Below are positions 44,001 to 53,450 of a DNA stretch of 64,000 bases, piece after piece. Position 1 is the first letter of the stretch; each line of letters begins with the position of its first letter. The stretch is from Sphingomonas sp. NFR04. GTDB lineage: Bacteria > Pseudomonadota > Alphaproteobacteria > Sphingomonadales > Sphingomonadaceae. The position numbers and the translations under genes were made by a program. Where the stretch lies: the NCBI RefSeq assembly GCF_900114095.1, contig NZ_FORV01000001.1, positions 868,001 through 932,000 of the forward strand. Direction: 5' to 3'. Below the pieces are notes generated by a model. It had not been told where the DNA came from. It saw only the letters and a program-made list of their open reading frames with translations, and made no database searches.

Positions 44001-44483
44001 CTAGTCCTCGTCCTCGATTAAGCCGAGCGCCTCAAGGCTTCGAAAATTAAACAAACCCAAGGCGTCGAACTCATCACCGTCGCTGGTTTGCACACCGAGA
44101 TCTCGTAGGACGCTGTTGATCGGGCTGCTTGCGCTTACCGGCGCGCAATCAACAGGTGTCGACCGTTCGTAGACGGTCTGACCGTCTCTTAAAAGTGCGG
44201 CACCTTGTGAACCCGTACCTCCGAAATAGTTGGTCTCGATGTAAGCGAGGCTCGCATCACCGATGAGGGATAATATGCCATTCTTCAGTCCGTCAGATAG
44301 ATGAACAAAGCCGTCTACGTGCCGTCCCGGCTCAAGTTTGGTGAGTGCATCTATCTGATCGTGACCCAGCGGAGCGATTGCAAACCCTTGCGGCAAGGCC
44401 GTCGCGTTGGGACATCCCGCTCCACGCACAATGGCCTGCACTGCTTCGGGAAACCCGATCACGGCTCTGATATCGTGTCCCAT
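44001..44483 (-). CDS. Hypothetical protein of unknown family, base composition unlike neighbours
   Basis: A 160-residue soluble protein that I do not recognise. It begins MGHDIRAVIGFPEAVQAIV and ends with an acidic EALGLIEDED. It has no signal peptide or membrane segment. Its coding sequence uses more A/T at third positions than the genes around it (for example the stretch GAAAATTAAACAAACCCAAG in the plus strand), which suggests recent arrival. The size and acidic character are reminiscent of immunity proteins, but there is no toxin gene beside it. Confidence 0.6.
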   Translation of the reverse strand: MGHDIRAVIGFPEAVQAIVRGAGCPNATALPQGFAIAPLGHDQIDALTKLEPGRHVDGFVHLSDGLKNGILSLIGDASLAYIETNYFGGTGSQGAALLRDGQTVYERSTPVDCAPVSASSPINSVLRDLGVQTSDGDEFDALGLFNFRSLEALGLIEDED

Positions 44484-44730
44484 TCACCACTCTCCCCCCG
44501 GCCGCTGAAGAGCATGCGTCAGACCTCGAATGTCCGCAACTAGGCGTGAGCGGACGCGCCGCTTCACGGGCGTCCGGGTCCGGTATCCGTCGCGCCCTCC
44601 GAGGCAGCGGGCGCTATGCGGGGGAGGAAGCCTCGCGATGGTCGACCGCATTCCGCGCCGTCCGCCAGATCCCCCTAGCCATCGCCGCGCCAGCAGCTAC
44701 GCTCCCCCAATCCTCGCGAGGAGAGTCGCC

Positions 44731-45096
44731 ATGCGCCGCATCCTGTTGCTGTGTGCCGCCACCTGCCTGAGTGCCCCCGCCGCCGCCCAGACCGAAGCCT
44801 CGCTTGCGGGCAGCTGGATTGTCGACCTCTCGGCCAAGCCGAGCGAACCCTATCTCAAGACCATGGTGCTGCAGCTCGCGCCCGACGGTTCGGTCAGCGG
44901 CAGCTTCTACGACAGCACGATCGAAGGCGGCCGCTGGAAGACCGCGCGGGGCCGCACCTGCGTGAGCTTCCGCACGTCGGACGGCAAGGGCCCCTATCAC
45001 ACCGCCGCCTGCCTACGCGGCGACGGGGTGGAAGGCCAGACCTGGGCCGAGCACCGCGCCTTCCTGTTCAACTGGAACGCCACCCGCGCCCGCTGA
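44731..45096 (+). CDS. Small exported protein of unknown function
   Basis: A 121-residue protein with a clear signal peptide (ILLLCAATCLSAPAAAQ). The mature part is a small beta-rich domain: LAGSWIVDLSAKPSEPYLK, MVLQLAPDGSVSGSFYDSTI, GRWKTARGRTCVSFRTSDG, reminiscent of lipocalin-like or avidin-like strands but not assignable. GAGGAGAG precedes ATG 44731, which settles the start within a longer frame. No close operon partner. Confidence 0.72.
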   Translation: MRRILLLCAATCLSAPAAAQTEASLAGSWIVDLSAKPSEPYLKTMVLQLAPDGSVSGSFYDSTIEGGRWKTARGRTCVSFRTSDGKGPYHTAACLRGDGVEGQTWAEHRAFLFNWNATRAR

Positions 45097-45200
45097 GGCA
45101 TACGTCGAGTCCGTCCGCAGACGTGGGATCTTTTCGCAGCTATGCTCGGCGCCACGCGGTGCCGGGCGGCTCGCCAGGTACCCCGTCCGGGAGAAGGATC

Positions 45201-45602
45201 ATGTCCGTTGCCGCGCCATCCGCGACCGCCGAAATCGATGCCAAGATCGCCGCGCTCGCCGATTGGCGCGGCGCGCTGCTGGCGCGCGTCCGTCGGCTGA
45301 TCCACGAGGCTGTGCCCGACGTCGTCGAGGAGGTGAAATGGCGCAAGCCAGGCAACCCGAGCGGCGTGCCCGTCTGGTCGCATGGCGGCATCCTGTGCAC
45401 CGGCGAGCTCTACAAGGACAAGGTGAAGCTCACCTTCGCACGCGGCGCAGCGCTGCCGGATCCGGCCGGGTTGTTCAACGCCAGCCTCGACGCCGGCACC
45501 CGCCGCGCCATCGATCTGCGGCAGGACGCCGTGCTCGACGAGACGGCGTTCCGCGCGCTGATCCGTGCCGCAGCGGACCAGAATCGCGGCCTGTGCGCCT
45601 GA
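45201..45602 (+). CDS. DUF1801 domain protein
   Basis: A 133-residue cytoplasmic protein of the DUF1801/YdhG-like group. IHEAVPDVVEEVKWRKPGNP, VPVWSHGGILCTGELYKDKV and KLTFARGAALPDPAGLFNAS are the family's typical blocks. Function unknown. GAGAAGGA lies eight bases before ATG 45201. The stop overlaps a GTG start of the next membrane protein by ten bases, so the two are probably co-translated. Confidence 0.85.
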   Translation: MSVAAPSATAEIDAKIAALADWRGALLARVRRLIHEAVPDVVEEVKWRKPGNPSGVPVWSHGGILCTGELYKDKVKLTFARGAALPDPAGLFNASLDAGTRRAIDLRQDAVLDETAFRALIRAAADQNRGLCA

Positions 45603-46672
45603 GCCTGCCGGGCCCCTTGCAGGCACTTCTCGCCGTCGACCGCACCGATCCGGTGCGCCCAAGTGCGATGGCGATCGGCGCGCTCGGCATGGCGGTGCCG
45701 GTGGCCTTCGGGCTGCTGCTCGGGCAACCGCATGCCGGCTTCCTGATCGGGCTCGGCGCGGTGTTGCTCGCCGGAGGGCCCGCCGAGGCGAGCAGCACGG
45801 GCGGCGGCCGGACGACACGGCTTCTCGCCACGGCACTGCCGGCGCTCGCCGCCGTGGCAACCGCGACGCTGCTTGCCCGGCTACCCGCGCCCGACCCTGC
45901 GATGATCCTGACCGTCGCCATCGCGGCGCTGTCGGTGAACTATAGCCGGCCGCTTGCAGGGGCTGCCATCCGCTTCAACATCTATTGCGTACTGGGAATG
46001 ACGCTGATCGAAGGCAGTGCGGGGCACGGCGCAGGCGGCGCGCTGGTCTTCGGACTGGGCGCCTTGTGGAACATCCTGCTGCGCCTGCTGCTCGATCTGC
46101 GAGGCTCGACAGAATCGGCATCCGCGGACGCCCGCCGCCAGCCTAGCCCTGCTCAGAGACGCGCGTATCTGCGGAAGCAGTTGCGCAGCCTTGCCGGCTG
46201 GCAATTCCCGCTGCGGCTGGCGATCGGCCTGGGCATCGCCAGCCTGCTGCGCCACGCCTTTCCGGCGCATCATTTTGCCTGGATCGTGCTGACCGTCGCG
46301 CTGCTGACCGAGCACGCCATCGCACATCTGCCGGTAACGACGGTCCAGCGGCTACTCGTCACGATCGGCGGCGTCGCGCTTGCCTGGCTGTTGTTCACGG
46401 TCGCCCACGGCCCGATCGCCCTGGGAATCGTCGCGGCGGTATTGGCCATGCTGGTGCCGGTGGCGCGGGCGCGCAGCTCTCTGCTCTACGCGACCCTCTC
46501 GGCACCGCTGATCCTGCTGGTGATCGACATCGGGCAGCCGGTGGCGCCCGGACTGCTGGTCGACCGCCTGGTAGCGACGCTAATCGGCGGGGCGATCGTG
46601 GTCGCGCTCAACCTTGCGTTCGATCGTCTCCGCGTCCTCACGCCGCCTGCGTTGCCCAGCGCAGGCCGCTGA
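45593..46672 (+). CDS. FUSC-like integral membrane protein
   Basis: A 359-residue protein with two groups of about five membrane helices separated by a basic cytoplasmic stretch (near 170-195). That is the duplicated layout of the FUSC/YccS/aromatic-acid-exporter family. The second group contains FAWIVLTVALLTEHAIAHLP and VQRLLVTIGGVALAWLLF, similar to the FUSC core W(x)3T and R-x-x-G-T motifs. The start is uncertain: GTG 45593 overlaps the previous gene, while ATG 45668 would give 334 residues. Probable efflux of organic acids, by family analogy only. Confidence 0.7.
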   Translation: MRLSLPGPLQALLAVDRTDPVRPSAMAIGALGMAVPVAFGLLLGQPHAGFLIGLGAVLLAGGPAEASSTGGGRTTRLLATALPALAAVATATLLARLPAPDPAMILTVAIAALSVNYSRPLAGAAIRFNIYCVLGMTLIEGSAGHGAGGALVFGLGALWNILLRLLLDLRGSTESASADARRQPSPAQRRAYLRKQLRSLAGWQFPLRLAIGLGIASLLRHAFPAHHFAWIVLTVALLTEHAIAHLPVTTVQRLLVTIGGVALAWLLFTVAHGPIALGIVAAVLAMLVPVARARSSLLYATLSAPLILLVIDIGQPVAPGLLVDRLVATLIGGAIVVALNLAFDRLRVLTPPALPSAGR

Positions 46673-46680
46673 GCGCAGCC

Positions 46681-47988
46681 TCAGGCCGCCTGCAGCATCG
46701 CCGCGCCCCGCTTGGCCGCGCCGCGCTCGAGCTTGAAGGCGCCGGTCTGGCCGCTCAGCACTTCGACTTCGCGGAGCAGGTGGGTGGTCGCCGCAGAGGT
46801 TTCCTCGACCATCGCCGCATTCTGCTGGATACCCGATTCGATCGAGCTCAGCGCGCTCGACACCGCCTTGGTGGCATCGGCCTGCTCACGGCTGGCGCGC
46901 GCTATTTCGTCGGCACGGCGGGCGCTGTCCTCGGTCGAAGTCTCGATCGTCTGGAATGCCTCGTCGATCAGGCCCACCGCGGCAACGGCAGTGCCGATCT
47001 CGTCGCGGGCGCGGGTGAGCTGTTCCTTGGCGCTCGCCGATTCGGTCTCCGCCCGCAGCGCCAGCGCGCTCACCAGATCGGCGACCACCGCGAAGCCGCG
47101 CCCCGCCTCGCCCGCGCGGCCTGCCTCGACGGCGGCGTTCATCGCGAGAACCCGGGTCTGGAAGGCGATCTTCTCAAGGCCCTCGATCACGCCGTCGATC
47201 GCCGCCGAGCTTTCGGTCACCGCGTCCATCGCCACGGTGGCGGCGGTGGTGCGGTTGCGGCCTTCGATCACCGCCGAACGCGCCGAGTGACTGGCGGCGA
47301 GCGACTGGTCGGCCGCCACCGCGGTTTCGCGCACGCTGCCGGTGATCTGCTTCACCGCAACCGCGGTGTTGCTCAGTTCGGCCGAGGCCTGCTCGGTGCG
47401 GCGGGCGAGATTGCCCGAGGCCTGGGTGATCTCGCGGCTGCCGGTCTCGATCGACTGGGTGCTGTCCATCAGCGCATCGATCAGGTCGCGCAGCCGGTCG
47501 ATGGCGCCGTTATAGCCGTCCTTGAGGCCGCTGAACTCCTCGGGATATTGCTCGCTGATCTTGGCGCTGAGATCGCCGTCCGCCAGCCGCTGGAAATAGA
47601 CGCCCATGCCGCGCACGACGGCGGCGTGTTCATGCGCAACGGCGTTGAGCTCGATCTGCTCCTCGGCCGCCTGCTTGAAGCTGGCCATCGCCCGGGTGAG
47701 CCGGCCGACGCAATCGGTGAACTCCGTATAGCGAATGGGGCTCTTCAGGTCTCCCGCTGCCAGCGCCTCCATGCGGACCACGGTGGTCACATAGGGCACC
47801 GCGATCGCCTCCCGCAGCCACCAGGCGCAGACCAGGGCAAGCAGGGTAAGCCCTGCGTCGATCTCGAGCGAAAGCGCCCAGGGCAACACTGCATCCACGG
47901 CGGTAACCGCGACCATGAAACCGACGAACAGACCGAATGCAATCAACAGCTTCAGTCGAATCGGCGCATTCGCCTTGAACCACTCCAT
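46681..47988 (-). CDS. Methyl-accepting chemotaxis protein without large periplasmic domain
   Basis: A 435-residue receptor with two closely spaced N-terminal helices (about 13-60), hence almost no periplasmic part, a HAMP-like region and a cytoplasmic signalling coiled coil. The hairpin tip FQTRVLAMNAAVEAGRAGE and DLVSALALRAE is the same unusual variant as in the receptor at 37483-39249. QQNAAMVEETSAATTHL follows. It may sense an intracellular or membrane signal such as redox state. No che genes are in the window. Confidence 0.9.
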   Translation of the reverse strand: MEWFKANAPIRLKLLIAFGLFVGFMVAVTAVDAVLPWALSLEIDAGLTLLALVCAWWLREAIAVPYVTTVVRMEALAAGDLKSPIRYTEFTDCVGRLTRAMASFKQAAEEQIELNAVAHEHAAVVRGMGVYFQRLADGDLSAKISEQYPEEFSGLKDGYNGAIDRLRDLIDALMDSTQSIETGSREITQASGNLARRTEQASAELSNTAVAVKQITGSVRETAVAADQSLAASHSARSAVIEGRNRTTAATVAMDAVTESSAAIDGVIEGLEKIAFQTRVLAMNAAVEAGRAGEAGRGFAVVADLVSALALRAETESASAKEQLTRARDEIGTAVAAVGLIDEAFQTIETSTEDSARRADEIARASREQADATKAVSSALSSIESGIQQNAAMVEETSAATTHLLREVEVLSGQTGAFKLERGAAKRGAAMLQAA

Positions 47989-48252
47989 ACCCCAGCCCCG
48001 TCCTTGATCTTCGTCAAAGACATCATAGACGCGGAAAATGTTTTTGTTGCGGATTCCAGGTAAAGGGAAGTTACTTAGGCAGGTACCGCGTGCCGTTGCA
48101 GGGTCGACATGATTTGTGATTGCTCGGCACCTTGCCGTGACGCCCGGCCGCAGTCAGCAACGGTCAAGACATAGCCAATAAATATTGGTTTTGCTGATGA
48201 AAGCATGATGCCTTCAAAAGGCGTCCCGTCCCGGTACCGGGAGAGGCGGCGC

Positions 48253-48588
48253 TCAGCGCCGCCGCCCTCCGCCCGGCCGCCCGCGGAAATCGCGCCAATT
48301 GTTGCGCCAGCGCTGTTCGCCGCGCCAAGACCCGCGGCGCTGCTCCCAATAGGCGCGCTGGCCGTCGTTCCAGGCGTGGCGATGCCGATAGCGGTCGTAC
48401 ACATAGGCGCCGGTGCCGGGATAATAATAGTCATCGTACCAGCCCCAGTACGGGCTGCCATAGCCTGCGCCATAGCCGACCGCGACGCGCGAGCCGCCAT
48501 AGCCATAGCCGTCGTCCATGCAGCCGCCCAGCGCCGCGGCCCCGCCGAGCAGTGCCGCGCCGAGGATTGCCTTCACACCGATATGCAT
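48253..48588 (-). CDS. Small Gly/Tyr/Arg-rich lipoprotein
   Basis: A 111-residue lipoprotein: signal LGAALLGGAAALGGC with the lipid Cys at about 23. It is followed by a Gly/Tyr-rich stretch (DDGYGYGGSRVAVGYGAGYG) and an Arg/Trp-rich end (YWEQRRGSWRGEQRWRNNW). Such sequences are common as unassigned envelope proteins in sphingomonads. It lies about 95 bases upstream of apt's stop on the same strand. Confidence 0.65.
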   Translation of the reverse strand: MHIGVKAILGAALLGGAAALGGCMDDGYGYGGSRVAVGYGAGYGSPYWGWYDDYYYPGTGAYVYDRYRHRHAWNDGQRAYWEQRRGSWRGEQRWRNNWRDFRGRPGGGRRR

Positions 48589-48682
48589 TGATCACGCTCC
48601 TGTACCGGAGGCGCGCAGCGGGGCGATGCCCTTGGCCGCGCCCCTCGGCCGGAGAAGCGCGCAGGGCCGGCCAGGAGTTCCC

Positions 48683-49225
48683 TCAGTGCCCTTCGAACGC
48701 GACCAGCGACGACACGGTGATCCCGTCGCTGCGCAGCGCATCGGCGCCGCCGAGATCGGGCAAGTCGACGACGAACGAGGCCTGGACGACCTCCGCGCCG
48801 GCCTTGCGCAGCAGCCGCACCGCCGCACGCGCCGTGCCGCCGGTGGCGATCAGGTCGTCGACCAGCAGTACGCGGGCGCCGGGCACCAGCGCATCGGCAT
48901 GGATGGCGATCCGGTCGGTGCCATATTCGAGGGCATAGTCCTCGGCGATCGTCGCGCCGGGCAGCTTGCCGTCCTTGCGGATCAGCAGCACGCCGGTGCC
49001 CAGCCGCACCGCCAGTGCGGCGCCGAACACGAAGCCGCGCGCCTCGACGCCGGCGACGAGGTCGATCTTGCCGTCCACCTGCGCCGCCATCTTCTCGATG
49101 GTCAGCCGCAGCCCCTCGGGATCGAGCAGCAATGTGGTGATGTCGCGAAACAGGATCCCCGGCTTCGGAAAGTCGGGGATCGTGCGAATGCGACTGCGGA
49201 TGTCTTCGTTCTGCTGGGTGTCCAT
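48683..49225 (-). CDS. apt: Adenine phosphoribosyltransferase
   Basis: A 180-residue purine salvage enzyme converting adenine and PRPP to AMP. IRTIPDFPKPGILFRDITTL, GVEARGFVFGAALAVRLG and the PRPP loop VLLVDDLIATGGTARAAVRL are canonical. ATG 49225 overlaps the petC stop by one base (TGATG), which settles the start, although the frame is open for seven more codons. It is therefore the last gene of the cytochrome bc1 transcript. Confidence 0.96.
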   Translation of the reverse strand: MDTQQNEDIRSRIRTIPDFPKPGILFRDITTLLLDPEGLRLTIEKMAAQVDGKIDLVAGVEARGFVFGAALAVRLGTGVLLIRKDGKLPGATIAEDYALEYGTDRIAIHADALVPGARVLLVDDLIATGGTARAAVRLLRKAGAEVVQASFVVDLPDLGGADALRSDGITVSSLVAFEGH

Positions 49226-50061
49226 CAATGCTTCATGCCGCGCCAAACCGTGAGGTACGCGCCATAGGCGAGCCCGGTGGCAAACAGCAAGAAGATCACG
49301 ACCGCCACACCCGCCTGGTGGCGCGTCTGCAGCGTCGGCTCGGCGGTCCAGACGAGGAAGGCGGAGACGTCCTTCGCCATCTGGTCGACCGTGGCGCGGG
49401 TGCCGTCGTCGAACTGGACCTGGCCTTCGCTGGTCAGCGGCGGCGGCATCGCGATGTTGAGGTTGGCGAAATAGGGGTTGAAGTGCATGCCCTCGGGCGT
49501 CTTCATCGCCTCGGGGAACTTGGCCGCCAGCGCGGGATCGGGCTTCTCGCCATAGCCGGTCAGCAGCGAGTGGACATAGGCCGCGCCGTCATGCCGCGCC
49601 TTGGTGATCAGGCTGAGGTCCGGCGGGTTGCCGGTGCCGGCATAATAGACCTTGGGGATATGGTCCGACGGGATGTTGTCCCGCTCGCCCCAGGTGCCGG
49701 CCTTCTCGTCGAACACCGGCTGCTTGTTCGCCCATTCCTTGGCGATCTTCTTCACCTGGGCGTCGCTGTACCCCAGATCCTTGAGATTGCGGAAGGCGAT
49801 CATGTGCAGCGAGTGGCACGCGGCGCAGACTTCCTTGTATACCTTGAAGCCGCGCTGGAGCTGGGCGGTGTCGAACTTGCCGAGCGGCCCGTTCGAGGCG
49901 ATGTCCAGATCCTTGGGATGCTTGTGCAGCGCCTGCTCGGCGGTCTGCTTCGGCGGCTCCTTGATCAGGCCGGTGATGCTGCCCAGCAGGGCGAGCAGCA
50001 GCACGAAGACGAAGCCGGCACCGATCAGGAACTTGATCGAGCGGAAGAAGATCGACGTCAT
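49225..50061 (-). CDS. petC: Cytochrome c1 of the bc1 complex
   Basis: A 278-residue haem c subunit passing electrons from the Rieske protein to cytochrome c. The N-terminal hydrophobic segment (FLIGAGFVFVLLLALLGSIT) acts as signal. The haem site is CAACHSLHMIAFRNL, the axial Met is in NLNIAMPPPLTSEG, and a C-terminal helix (AGVAVVIFLLFATGLAYGAY) anchors it in the membrane facing the periplasm. It lies 14 bases after petB and overlaps apt by one base. Confidence 0.96.
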   Translation of the reverse strand: MTSIFFRSIKFLIGAGFVFVLLLALLGSITGLIKEPPKQTAEQALHKHPKDLDIASNGPLGKFDTAQLQRGFKVYKEVCAACHSLHMIAFRNLKDLGYSDAQVKKIAKEWANKQPVFDEKAGTWGERDNIPSDHIPKVYYAGTGNPPDLSLITKARHDGAAYVHSLLTGYGEKPDPALAAKFPEAMKTPEGMHFNPYFANLNIAMPPPLTSEGQVQFDDGTRATVDQMAKDVSAFLVWTAEPTLQTRHQAGVAVVIFLLFATGLAYGAYLTVWRGMKH

Positions 50062-50075
50062 GTTTCCCGGCCCCC

Positions 50076-51365
50076 TTATGCCGTCGCCGCGGTGGCGGTG
50101 ATGCGCGATCCGCCTTCATTCCCGAGCACCGCTTCGGTGATCGAGTTGGGCAGCGGGCGCGGCGTCTCGATCCGCGAAATGATCGGCACGATGATCAGGA
50201 AGTGCGCGAAATAATAGGCCGCGGCGATCTGGCTCGTGATCACATAGACCGGCTCCGCAGGCGAACCGCCGCACCAGCCGAGGATCAGCACGTCGGCGAC
50301 CAGCACCCAGAAAGCGACGCGGTACATCGGCCGGTAATTGGCCGAGCGCACCGGCGAGCGATCGAGCCAGGGCAGGAAGAACAGCAGCAGGATCGAGCCG
50401 AACATCGCCAGCACGCCCCACAGTTTCGCCGGCAGGATGAAGTCCGCGGTGAAGGCGCGCAGGATCGCGTAGAAGGGCCAGAAATACCATTCGGGCACGA
50501 TGTGCGCGGGCGTCGAGAGCGGGTTGGCCGGGATGTAGTTGTCCGGGTGGCCCAGATAGTCCGGGTAGAAGAAGATCAGGATCGAGAACAGGATCAGGAA
50601 CACGCCTACCCCGAACCCATCCTTGGCGGTGTAATAGGGGTGGAACGGGATGGTATCCTGCTCGCCCTTCACCTCCACGCCGGTCGGGTTATTCGAACCC
50701 GGGATGTGCAGCGCCCAGATGTGCAGGATGATCACGCCCGCGATCACGAAGGGCAGCAGATAATGGAGCGAGAAGAACCGGTTGAGCGCGGCATCGTCCG
50801 GCGCATAGCCGCCGAGCAGCCAGATGCGGATCCAGTCGCCGACCACGGGAATCGCCGAGAAGAAGCCGGTGATCACCTGCGCGCCCCAGAAGCTCATCTG
50901 CCCCCAGGGGAGCACATAGCCCATGAAGGCGGTGGCCATCATCAGCAGGAAGATGACGACGCCGAGCAGCCACACCATCTCGCGCGGCGCCTTGTACGAT
51001 CCGTAGTGGAGGCCGCGGAAGATGTGGATGTACACCACGATGAAGAACATGCTGGCGCCGTTGGCGTGGGCGAAGCGCAGGAACCAGCCCGCGTTCACAT
51101 CCCGCATGATCGTGCCGTTGACCGATTCGAAGGCCCCGGTGGCAGCACTGTGGAAGTGCATCGCCAGCACGATGCCGGTGACGATCTGGATCACCAGCGA
51201 CAGCCCCGCAAGGATGCCGAAGTTCCAGAAGTAATTGAGGTTGCGCGGCACCGGATAGCCGGCGCCGATCGCGTTATAGACGAACCGCGGCAGCGGCAGC
51301 CGATCGTCCACCCATTTCATCACCGGGTTCTTCGGCTCGTAATGGCGCGCCCAGGGAAAGCTCAT
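50076..51365 (-). CDS. petB: Cytochrome b of the bc1 complex
   Basis: A 429-residue inner-membrane subunit carrying haems bL and bH and the quinone sites. Eight helices are expected. [40 protein letters not shown], the Qo-site PEWY in [14 protein letters not shown] and the conserved His pairs in helices B and D are visible. It lies 12 bases after petA and 14 before petC, the standard fbc/pet operon. Confidence 0.97.
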   Translation of the reverse strand: MSFPWARHYEPKNPVMKWVDDRLPLPRFVYNAIGAGYPVPRNLNYFWNFGILAGLSLVIQIVTGIVLAMHFHSAATGAFESVNGTIMRDVNAGWFLRFAHANGASMFFIVVYIHIFRGLHYGSYKAPREMVWLLGVVIFLLMMATAFMGYVLPWGQMSFWGAQVITGFFSAIPVVGDWIRIWLLGGYAPDDAALNRFFSLHYLLPFVIAGVIILHIWALHIPGSNNPTGVEVKGEQDTIPFHPYYTAKDGFGVGVFLILFSILIFFYPDYLGHPDNYIPANPLSTPAHIVPEWYFWPFYAILRAFTADFILPAKLWGVLAMFGSILLLFFLPWLDRSPVRSANYRPMYRVAFWVLVADVLILGWCGGSPAEPVYVITSQIAAAYYFAHFLIIVPIISRIETPRPLPNSITEAVLGNEGGSRITATAATA

Positions 51366-51377
51366 CCAGGTCTCTCC

Positions 51378-51962
51378 TCACCCGACCACGACGACGGTGT
51401 CGGACGTGAAATTATATTTTGGTACTTCGAGGTTCTTCGGCGCCGGACCCTGACGGATCCGGCCGGCAGTATCATAGGCCGAGCCGTGGCACGGGCAGAA
51501 ATAGCCGCCGAACGGGCCGCGGCTCTCGCCTTCGCCCGCGCCCAGCGGCACGCAGCCGAGATGGGTGCACACGCCCAGCGTGATCAGCCAATTCTTGTGG
51601 CCTTCCTTGGTGCGCTGGTCGAGCGTCTGCGGATCGCGCAGGCTGGAGACCGGCACCGCATCGGCCTGTGCGATTTCCTGCGGCGTGAGATTGCGCACGA
51701 ACAGCGGCTGCTTGCGAAAGCTGGCCTTGATCGCCTGCCCCGGCTCGATCGCCGCGAGATTCACCTCGGTGGTCGACTGCGCCAGCACGTCGGCCGAGGG
51801 GTTCATCGAGTTGACGAGCGGCAGCACCACAACGCCCGCGCCGACGGCCGCAACGGCCGGGGCGGCGTACAGGAGATAATCGCGACGACGGGGATTCTCG
51901 AGAATTTCGCCGCCAGGGCCTACAGTCTGATCGGGAGTAACGCCTTCTTCAAACGTTGCCAT
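51378..51962 (-). CDS. petA: Rieske iron-sulfur protein of the bc1 complex
   Basis: A 194-residue [2Fe-2S] subunit. A single helix (YLLYAAPAVAAVGAGVVVLP) preceded by RRRD resembles the twin-arginine-type anchor of Rieske proteins. The cluster ligands are in CTHLGCVPLG and FCPCHGSAYD. The first 25 residues are a soluble extension. It is first in the petA-petB-petC-apt operon and is divergent from trmL, with the shared promoter region of about 180 bases between. Confidence 0.97.
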   Translation of the reverse strand: MATFEEGVTPDQTVGPGGEILENPRRRDYLLYAAPAVAAVGAGVVVLPLVNSMNPSADVLAQSTTEVNLAAIEPGQAIKASFRKQPLFVRNLTPQEIAQADAVPVSSLRDPQTLDQRTKEGHKNWLITLGVCTHLGCVPLGAGEGESRGPFGGYFCPCHGSAYDTAGRIRQGPAPKNLEVPKYNFTSDTVVVVG

Positions 51963-52146
51963 GCTCTAGCCCTTGCACTTCGGGAACTCTTCCGCGCCAA
52001 AACCGCGGAGAGGAACGCGGACGAAACGAAGCTCAGTGCCGGCCGGATTTCCGGTGGCGTTACAAGTTTGATAGACGGCGCAATGCAGCTTTGCCAACAG
52101 GGTTTTTCATCTTCTCGTCTCCAAGGCCTTAATGTTGCACTGCAAA

Positions 52147-52608
52147 ATGACTTCGCCCTCCACAATTCGCGTCGCATTGTTCCAGCCTGAAATTGCAGGG
52201 AATGTCGGCACCATCTTGCGGCTGGCAGCGTGCATGGGGGTGGCGGTCGACCTGATCGAACCTATGGGTTTTCCCTGGGGCGATCGCGCCCGCAAGCGCG
52301 CCGCGATGGACTATGAACCGGAAACGGTGCGGCATGCCGACTGGGCCGCGTTCGAGGCGCGCCTGCGCGCCCGACTGGTGCTGTTCACCACCCGCGGCGG
52401 CATCCGCCTGCCCGAGGCGCGGTTCGAAGCCGGCGACACGCTGCTGTTCGGGGCGGAGAGCAGCGGCGTGCCGGACATGGTGCACGATCGGGCCGATGCT
52501 GCAGTGCGAATACCGCTGCGTCCGGAGCTGCGCTCCTTGAACCTCGCGGTCGCAACGGGCATCGGGCTGGCCGAGGCGCTCCGCCAGACCGAAGGATTCC
52601 CGCAATGA
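52147..52608 (+). CDS. trmL: tRNA (cytidine/uridine-34-2'-O)-methyltransferase
   Basis: A 153-residue SPOUT methyltransferase that uses S-adenosylmethionine to methylate the wobble ribose of tRNA-Leu species. The knot motifs are ALFQPEIAGNVGTILRLAAC, LLFGAESSGVPD and IPLRPELRSLNLAVATGI. Length is normal. ATG 52147 opens MTSPSTIRVALF; an earlier in-frame start adds five residues only. It overlaps hemF by four bases. Confidence 0.93.
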   Translation: MTSPSTIRVALFQPEIAGNVGTILRLAACMGVAVDLIEPMGFPWGDRARKRAAMDYEPETVRHADWAAFEARLRARLVLFTTRGGIRLPEARFEAGDTLLFGAESSGVPDMVHDRADAAVRIPLRPELRSLNLAVATGIGLAEALRQTEGFPQ

Positions 52609-53447
52609 TCACGCTCGACGACCAGCAGCAGCGCGCCCGCACCTGGTTCGAGGGCCTGCGCGATTCGATCTGCGCCGAATTCGAGGCGATCGAGCGCGAG
52701 GCCGGATCGGACGCGTCATTCGACTATCTCTCCTGGGACCGCGTCGATGCGGGCGGCGCCCCCGGCGGCGGCGGCGTGCGTGGGGTGATGAAGGGCCGCG
52801 TGTTCGAGAAGGTGGGCGTCAACGTCTCCACCGTCGGGGGCGCGTTCGAGGGCGAGTTCGCCAAGACGATCCACGGCGCGGGCGAGGATCCCAGCTTCTT
52901 CGCCACGGGCATCAGCCTGGTCGCGCACATGGCCAATCCGCATGTCCCCGCGGTCCACATGAACACGCGCTTCCTGACGACCACCAAGCGCTGGTTCGGC
53001 GGCGGCGCCGATCTCAACCCGCCGCTGCCCTATGAGGAGGATACCGCCGACTTCCATGCTAGGCTGCAGGCCGCCTGCGACGCGCATGATCGGTCTTATT
53101 ATCCGCGGTTCAAGGCCTGGGCGGACGACTATTTCTACATACCCCACCGCCAGGTGCATCGCGGCGTGGGCGGCATCTTCTACGACCACCTCGAAAACGA
53201 CTGGGAGGCGGATTTTGCCCTCACCCAGGATGTCGGCCGCGCCTTCTTGGACATCTACCCGAAGCTGGTCCGCCGCCGGATGCACCAGCCGTTCGACGAG
53301 GCCGATCGCCAGCGCCAGCTCGAATGGCGCGGTCGCTATGCCGAGTTCAACCTGATCTACGATCGCGGCACGCTGTTCGGCCTCAAGACCGGCGGCAATG
53401 TCGACGCGATCCTGATGAGCCTGCCGCCGATGGCCGCCTGGAGCTGA
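52605..53447 (+). CDS. hemF: Oxygen-dependent coproporphyrinogen III oxidase
   Basis: A 280-residue cytoplasmic enzyme of haem synthesis that decarboxylates coproporphyrinogen III to protoporphyrinogen IX with O2. The family blocks FEKVGVNVSTVGGAF, VPAVHMNTRFLTTTKRWFGG, GADLNPPLPYEED, DDYFYIPHRQVHRGVGGIFY and FNLIYDRGTLFGLKTGGNVD are all present. The ATG overlaps the trmL stop (ATGA) and a GNAT gene follows three bases after its stop. Confidence 0.97.
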   Translation: MITLDDQQQRARTWFEGLRDSICAEFEAIEREAGSDASFDYLSWDRVDAGGAPGGGGVRGVMKGRVFEKVGVNVSTVGGAFEGEFAKTIHGAGEDPSFFATGISLVAHMANPHVPAVHMNTRFLTTTKRWFGGGADLNPPLPYEEDTADFHARLQAACDAHDRSYYPRFKAWADDYFYIPHRQVHRGVGGIFYDHLENDWEADFALTQDVGRAFLDIYPKLVRRRMHQPFDEADRQRQLEWRGRYAEFNLIYDRGTLFGLKTGGNVDAILMSLPPMAAWS

Positions 53448-53450
53448 GCC

